DNA from: Gnetum montanum
Taxonomy: Eukaryota; Streptophyta; Gnetopsida; Gnetales; Gnetaceae
Assembly: GCA_015680685.1 (NCBI GenBank)
Contig: MNCI01020989.1
Location: 148,410-212,409, forward strand
DNA length: 64,000 bases
Reading direction: 5' to 3'
How positions within the stretch are numbered: position 1 is the stretch's first letter; each line of letters starts with the position of its first letter. Below are positions 58,433 through 64,000 of this stretch, piece by piece. Position numbers and translations under genes: made by a program. The notes under the pieces were generated by a model that worked only from the letters and a program-made list of their open reading frames with translations, made no database searches and was not told the DNA's origin.

Positions 58433-59803
58433 TGAAACACCACAAAATTTTGAGCTTAGTACTTTTCCAACAAGAAGCATGTCCCTGGGACTCATAGACA
58501 ACCACGGCTACATCTGGTACCAAACATGGCAATTTCGGAGATCAGATGCTTAATTTTCACTAAGTATGCATTCTCAGCATATACGCCCAGCGTATATGCC
58601 CAAGTCTACATTCTCAACATATACGCCCAGTGTATACGCTAAAAGTTCACATTAACAATGTATACGCCCAGCATATACGCTCAAGTTTACAGCGTATGCG
58701 CCCAACGTATACGCTCAAGTTCTCAGCATATACGCCCAGCGTATACGCCAGATGTTCACAGTGTATACGCCCAGCGTATACTCCCAACGTGCATGACTAG
58801 CGTACACACCCCACAAGTATGTCTAGCTTTTACGACTAATGCATACGCCCAGCATGCAATCCCCGAATACAACATGAAAACAGCACTGCAGAGCAAAACT
58901 TGGTACAAGGCAGCAATTCAGACGAACAAAGCATCCATCAGCGTATACGCCCAACGTATACGCCCAACAACCATCAACGTATATGCCCAGTGTATACGCC
59001 AAGCATCCACAGTGTATACGCCCAACATATACACCCAGCACGTCTAGCATATACGCCCTCCATGCCCAGCGTATATGCCCAAAGTCTACACTCACCAGAT
59101 ACAGCGTATACGCCTAGCATATACTCCAGCAGATGTAACATGTTGTACACTTATAAATTTTATGCTTTCGCACCTGGTCAACGCACCACGTGTCACCCTA
59201 AACCTGTATAAAAACCCCAATTTTTCACTAGATCAATGGTCGGCTGAAAAAGATTTTGAGCAAACCAAAGAGCAGAGATGCTGAGAAATAGAGTAGAGAG
59301 CCTTGTATGCTGGACAACCCTGTATGCTAAGCATATAGCCTCTACGTTGTGCCTACAGTTTGAACTAGTCATAAGTCCTCCCTGCATCCACCAGGGCTAT
59401 TCGTCCGTCTTGTGTCAAAGCCACAACTACGTTAGACCAGTGCATTGTAACTCTCATTTTGAAATGCCATTATTACATTTTCTTTCCAAAATATGTTACA
59501 ATTTTCATTAATTGTTGCATTTATTCTGTTTACGCTCTTTTATGTTTACGCTCCGTTCACATCAGTTATGTTGTTTACGCACTGTTTTACGCCTATTACG
59601 CCATTTACGTATAACCTAGCGTATAGCACTTCGGTGTACGTTCGGGGAAATTCGTGCCTAATCCACGTGCAGACCACTCAAGGTACTCTGCCTTCGTTCA
59701 TTCTAGCTCATCCTCAGGCGAAGGTAGGGTCTTCTGTGCATGTTCAAATATCTCCAAGTCTCTATTTCCTTCCAGCCAGAGACCGATGATTTCAAACGGT
59801 ACA
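58433..59803 (+). repeat. Element C 3' LTR
   Basis: TGAAACACCACAAAATTTTG to ACGGTACA. It is collinear with the 5' LTR and slightly longer, with extra GTATACGC units (58620-58790 and 58940-59000). CACGTG at 59187-59192, TATAAAA at 59207-59213. Repeat copy number therefore differs between the two LTRs of one element. Confidence 0.9.
58570..59125 (+). repeat. GCGTATACGC minisatellite cluster in the element C 3' LTR
   Basis: About 30 words. The stretch near 58938 has two units back to back (AGCGTATACGCCCAACGTAT). Decayed units differ mostly by one CpG transition. Confidence 0.9.
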
Positions 59804-59808
59804 ACAGC

Positions 59809-60326
59809 TGTGATATCCTAGTGGTTGTGATATCACAGCTGGAATATCACAACCATGATATTGCATGGGCTGTGATATTGCATCCTTCCCTCTACCAATT
59901 CTATAAATAAGAGCATTTAAGTATGACTACTTGGTAACCCAGTGGCGTACCTAGGATCCGTGCTTGGTAATCCTAGTGATAGTCATGCACAAAGTCCAAG
60001 ATGTGTACAGATAATCAATGAATGGATGCTCATCGCACATAGGCTAGATTAGATTTTCTTACCCTTTTCCCCCTAGCTTAGCTTAGTTAATATTACTTTC
60101 CACTGCCTTCAAGAGTAGCATTAGATTAGAACACATCATACACCTCACTTTGGACTAAAACATACGTGAAAAATATAATACTAGTCCAGATGGGAAGACA
60201 GCGAACTATGACCTAAGGATAATTGTCTAGGTGCCACAACTAGTTCGTCTGTGGAGTTCGACCGGATCACACGTGAGAACGCTTGTATTCATATGGTTGA
60301 GTGTAGGGGTACCTCGCCACTCATCA
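59809..60326 (+). repeat. Element B 3' LTR, second part
   Basis: It resumes the B LTR (GATATCACAGCTGGAATATC and further GATATC words), has TATAAATA at 59902-59909, and ends CGCCACTCATCA. About 310 bases present in the 5' LTR (36117-36425) are missing at 59912, between AAGAG and CATTTAAG; the 3-base word GAG is present at both breakpoints. Confidence 0.88.
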
Positions 60327-61360
60327 CTTGTGCTTGAGAAAAAGCTTCAATAGTTGTTAAAATGTTATTTAGAAATATCCTACTTGGAAAAAATTCAGTT
60401 TGTTCTCTATTCACAATAGTGTAGATGTTATGTTTTTTGCTTAGAAGGCACTACCTAAGCAATAATTTTATAGCTTGTGCTAAGAAAAGTAATATGTCTC
60501 CAATTTTTAATAGCTTCCCTTTCTATTCCTTGGTAATATGAACATTGATAAGTACCAGTGTGTCATTGTTTAAGAACACATACTCCAAAGATTTTGGTAA
60601 TGTTTTCAGCTCTAAGGCTTCTAGTTCAATGGTTTCTAGAACTTCCAACTCTCCCCAGTTAATCTTTGGCTCTCTTATATTTAATGAAAATTAGAGTTGG
60701 TTCTTGATTTTCTCCATTTTATCCATCTTATCTATATATGCATTTGTGAAGATCTCTATTATTTTCATGCATATTATAGAAATGAAGCTGTTATCTATGG
60801 TCAACCACTAGGTGTCTTCTTTTCTTATGGTTGGTGTGTATAAGAATCTTTGGACACTTATGGATTCAGTAAAATTCTTGCATGTCTTCATGTTTGTGCT
60901 TTTGATTATCCATATCCTTTATCTTTAGTGGAACCCTTTGTTATTTTACACATTGCATAGAATCCTCTTCTTCTCTATGTTACTAAATTTATTTTCCTTG
61001 AATAATTTTGAGGAGAGGTTCCTGATTCTTAACTTTGCATTAATTGTACTTAGCCAAGCCCTTTCCATAATGATTAGAAAGTTCCCATTGTAATTATCTA
61101 CATGAATCACTAGAAAATCTACTAGATATGACCACCCACTAATAGTAGTCACAATGTTCTCTACCAATCCTATTGAAATAGTGATGAACTAGTTTACATG
61201 TTTCAACTTGATATTACAATGTTTAAGTAGAGATAAGTTCCATATTTTATACATTTCTTTGGAAACCCAATTTGCACTAGAACCCAAGTTTAACAAAGCT
61301 TTGCATGAATCATTTCCTACAATTTGTAACTAGATTAGGAGACTTATAAGATCAATTATT
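60327..61360 (-). pseudogene. Minus-strand protease and linker remnant (block E2)
   Basis: Copy of 10690-11720. The open piece 61167-60946 reads VENIVTTISGWSYLVDFLV and FLIIMERAWLSTINAK, one residue closer to the family than in E1 (RAW against RTW). The active-site loop again has Asn for the catalytic Asp. It begins with CTTGT (60327-60331), the target duplication of B. Confidence 0.75.
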
Positions 61361-63806
61361 TTCTTAGTAAGATGACTTGCCTTAATATGATCTATAATGA
61401 TATAAGTTAACATTATAGTTTAAATATTTTGGACTCTTTGGTTTACATGTAGCTCAATAGGTATTCCTTGAGTAGTTTGGAAGGATTCCATAATTACACG
61501 TACCTATGATGGTCTTGGTGGATTGTTAGGCTAGAAGGATAACATTTTTTCAGGTTTATGCTCAAAACCTTTTGAAACATTATCTACTTACAAGTTTATA
61601 GCTCCTATTATATTCTGCTACTAAGGCTACCAAAAGTTTTCACCTTGAATTTATGGTGCAGCTGGCAAAGAAATGGAACTATGGGGTGCATGGTGTTGTA
61701 AGAGGTAAGAAGTACATGTAAAGATAGATTCAGCTCATGGAGTACTAGTTCTATGATATTTGGAATGATAATAATTTGGGAAGATGTGTGGATGATTGGT
61801 GATATTGGTTGTTGGACATAGTACTTGTAAGGGTTTGGCTATTAGTAAGGGTACTACTGCCTTGGTGATGACATCCCCCATGACACTACCAATAGTAATC
61901 TTGAAGATGAGATGATATTCTACTTGGATAATATTGTTGGTGAGCTACTACCTATAGTTTTCTTAAGAATAAGGCAATCTCCTATGTGCTTGCCTTTTGA
62001 AAAATTTTGGATTTAAGATGTACATCCTAGACACTTGCAAGTATGATAAAATTGAGCAGCAATGTTGTGGATAGTTATATTAGAATATGTCATATCTTCT
62101 TCTTCTAAATTAGAGTTTTCAACTTCTTTCACTATTTCAACCTTAACTTTTTATTGATAAGAGTCCTTCTCCATGTCCTTCTTTCTTCTTTTTTCTCAAT
62201 CTTTGGATCTTTCTTATCTTGTTTTCTCTTCCAAAATCTTTAATGTTATATGAAACTTCTCATCAAGAGAGTTCCACATCTTGTCTACCTTACTCAAAAT
62301 TTCAATAACAAACTTTTGGATCAGCAAGGTCTTTCTCTGAATAACCTCCTCTAATGGTGCTTCCTCCTCTAGGTCACAAACACATATCTCCTTTTTGCAG
62401 ATGAAGAAGTCTTGGTTGTACTTCTATGTACTTTCTCATTTCATTAACTCTCTTTCGTCCTTTGCTATTTAGTCAATGAGTCTTTATAACAATTCTAATA
62501 ATATTCCTTGGGCATAGACCCTAAGAGTCTCCCTAGTCTTGTATTTGAATCCATATATGATATGGCAAAGCTGCACCCATCAAGGGAAATCATGGCTTGG
62601 GCATCAATGCAACAAAGAATGGTATCTTCTTAAGGCTGTACCAAGGGATTCATGGTTATCTTTTTTCCATCCTTAAATTTGTTTTCTCAAGTTGGACACC
62701 CTATAGAAAGTTTGATACTTATCATTGAACAACTCTAGCATCATACCCTATCTCAAATATATTCTAGTTCCAAATATTGGTATCAAATTTCAACTTACTT
62801 TATGAGTGTTCTAGGGAATAATTTAAGCTTTTGTCAATTATTTTTGATATTTTTCAAGGAACAAACATCATGGAAGGCATGCATATGATACTATACATTA
62901 GCATTATAGCCTTCCTCAAACTTAGAAATATTATTAATGTCAAGACATTTAAACCAACTATCCCTCTAATGCTTAGTGGAAATGTGAAATACCTCACACA
63001 TGTTGATCATCCTTCTTGTAGTAAGTAATGGTTCATCATTGACATCTTGTTCATCATGGCCCTTTTCATAGCCATGTGTCCTATAATGTAGCTTGCTACA
63101 CCTTATTTCTTCATGATGTCAATCTTCTTCTTCTTTGTCTTTTCTACATTTCATTCTCCCATCCTTATGATGGGATCTTCTATTACCTCCACCTCATCTT
63201 TGATCATTTTCCTTTTGGTTCCAATCATGTTCTCCCTCATTAGACTTAGACAATGAGGAAGAAGGTGAGGATGGAGAGCTAGGAGAGTTGTGCTAGATTT
63301 CTCTCCTTCTTTAGTCACCTGGTTATTCTCTAGCCTAGTGACTAGAAGACCTTGGCCTTGAGGTTCTCTTTGTTATGGGTCTAGTTCTCCCATTTTCTTG
63401 GTTAATTATCAAGGTTAAATATAACAATTGGTGGGTCATGTTATCTTCACTGAAGAAAGGAGGACCTTGGTATTGAAATCTACCTAATAGATATTTTGTG
63501 TCTTATTTTTTTGACTATGATGCTAGTGTAATTGGAACCTTGTTAGCCTTGGAGGCTTTGGTATGGGCCTCCATGAGTTCATCTTTTTAAAGTTGGGCCT
63601 CTTTTGGTTGATAATCTCTAGAGAGGCGATTTGTCACTTAGTAATTCAGGGTTACCACTTCAAGCCACATCTTCATTAATGTAATCATGAACATTAATGG
63701 GATGGCATAATCAAGTGGAAACACAATGTTTCCCTTTATGTCTCTCCATCACAATTAGTCATCTTGATAGAGGATGAAAGTAACTCCATATAGTATGGAT
63801 TTAGAT
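61361..63806 (-). pseudogene. Minus-strand gag remnant (block E2)
   Basis: Nearly identical copy of 11721-14170, with a few differences per 60 bases and small indels (for example a 14-base loss near 61882). The order matches element D gag. It ends at 63806 exactly where E1 ends at its N. Confidence 0.7.
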
Positions 63807-64000
63807 GGGTGTAGAGCACGTGAGTTATTGGTGTAATTCATCTAGCTTCTCCTTTGATCTATCATGATGTCTTCTAGTATTGTCTATAGGTGGAGAATCA
63901 ACCCTAGGAGAAGAACATATTTTTCACTTTTTTCTTGTAGTGTGACTTATAAAACATTATTTTTTTGTAATAATAGTTCATTATATTTCTATAATGATCT
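63807..64000. other. Unassigned right end of the window
   Basis: No similarity to the rest of the window and no ORF. It may show what lay next to the duplicated block before the event. Confidence 0.5.

Larger units (their letters stand above)
41610..59803 (+). mobile_element. Element C: 18.2-kb Tat-type retrotransposon with an antisense multi-exon gene
   Basis: LTRs 41610-42918 and 58433-59803, a PBS, a gag-PR frame, an RT-RNaseH-archaeal-type RNaseH-INT frame, a PPT and a near-perfect target duplication (ATAGC/ACAGC). The second RNase H after the first, with the NIAEYEGL motif, is diagnostic of the Tat lineage. Unlike common Tat elements, PR and RT are 5.8 kb apart, with a gene on the opposite strand between them. 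Minisatellites flank the modules. Internal region 15.5 kb. All frames carry nonsense codons but no frameshift was needed to read gag-PR or pol. Confidence 0.92.
35945..60326 (+). mobile_element. Element B: pol-less Athila-like retrotransposon, split by element C
   Basis: LTRs at 35945-36824 and at 41559-41609 plus 59809-60326, with perfect CTTGT target duplications (35940-35944; 60327-60331). Without element C it is about 6.2 kb: PBS, gag, a long noncoding region and a decayed second ORF. No PR, RT, RNase H or INT motif is found between gag and the PPT, so it is a non-autonomous derivative that kept gag and the 3' gene. LTR ends, TATA context, PBS type and PPT are shared with A. Confidence 0.9.

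Noticed and set aside
58658-59211. ORFs of 129 and 103 codons in the element C 3' LTR
   Set aside because: Products of the GTATACGC repeat, which lacks stops in some frames; the 5' LTR does not keep them open.
1-64000. Host genes or functional RNA genes
   Set aside because: No ORF outside retroelement context carries a recognisable host domain, and no complete tRNA, rRNA or snRNA structure was found by eye.

Overview
The window is plant nuclear DNA made almost entirely of nested LTR retrotransposons. Everything coding in it belongs to Ty3/gypsy elements of the Athila/Tat (OTA) kind: a tRNA-Asp-like primer site in three elements, the Tat-type double RNase H in a fourth, and 5-bp target-site duplications. 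I found no host gene, rRNA, tRNA gene or CRISPR array. The many nonsense codons mostly fit C-to-T decay of methylated DNA. The nesting and an 18-kb element point to a seed plant with a large, repeat-rich genome; I cannot name the species.

Layout. (1) 1-14170, composite block E1: a decayed plus-strand gag tail, protease (PR), reverse transcriptase (RT), RNase H and integrase (INT), then a 3' ORF (6044-8815), an unassigned stretch, and a minus-strand gag-PR fragment (10700-14170). It stops at an N (14171). (2) 14256 to about 29157, element D on the minus strand: gag only, with its right LTR split by element A. (3) 18692-28407, element A: a complete plus-strand Athila-like element with two LTRs, PBS, gag, PR, RT, RNase H, INT and a perfect CATAT target duplication. 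(4) About 29158-30183: a diverged LTR-like fragment and AT-rich DNA. (5) 30184-35944 and 60327-63806, block E2: a second direct copy of E1 with internal deletions. (6) 35945-60326, element B, inserted into E2 with a perfect CTTGT duplication: gag plus a decayed second ORF, no pol. (7) 41610-59803, element C, an 18.2-kb Tat-type element inserted into the 3' LTR of B. (8) 63807-64000: unassigned tail.

The inferred order is E duplicated first, D beside E1, A into D, B into E2, and C into B.

Element C is the most unusual part. Its gag-PR reading frame (43552-47658) and its RT-RNaseH-INT frame (53472-57011) are separated by 5.8 kb. That gap holds an eight-exon gene on the opposite strand (52712 to 48308) with its own TATA box, seven GT-AG introns, a start codon and a terminal stop codon; six of the seven splice junctions keep the frame. 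Its exon 2 resembles an FCP1/NIF-type HAD phosphatase that has lost the catalytic acidic residues. A possible sense-strand intron (47647-53480) would join PR to RT in frame and contain the whole antisense gene. Clusters of the palindrome GCGTATACGC and its variants lie in the LTRs, the 5' leader, and the leader and first intron of the antisense gene. Three minisatellite arrays with a TTAAACT-type core sit at the ends of the coding modules.
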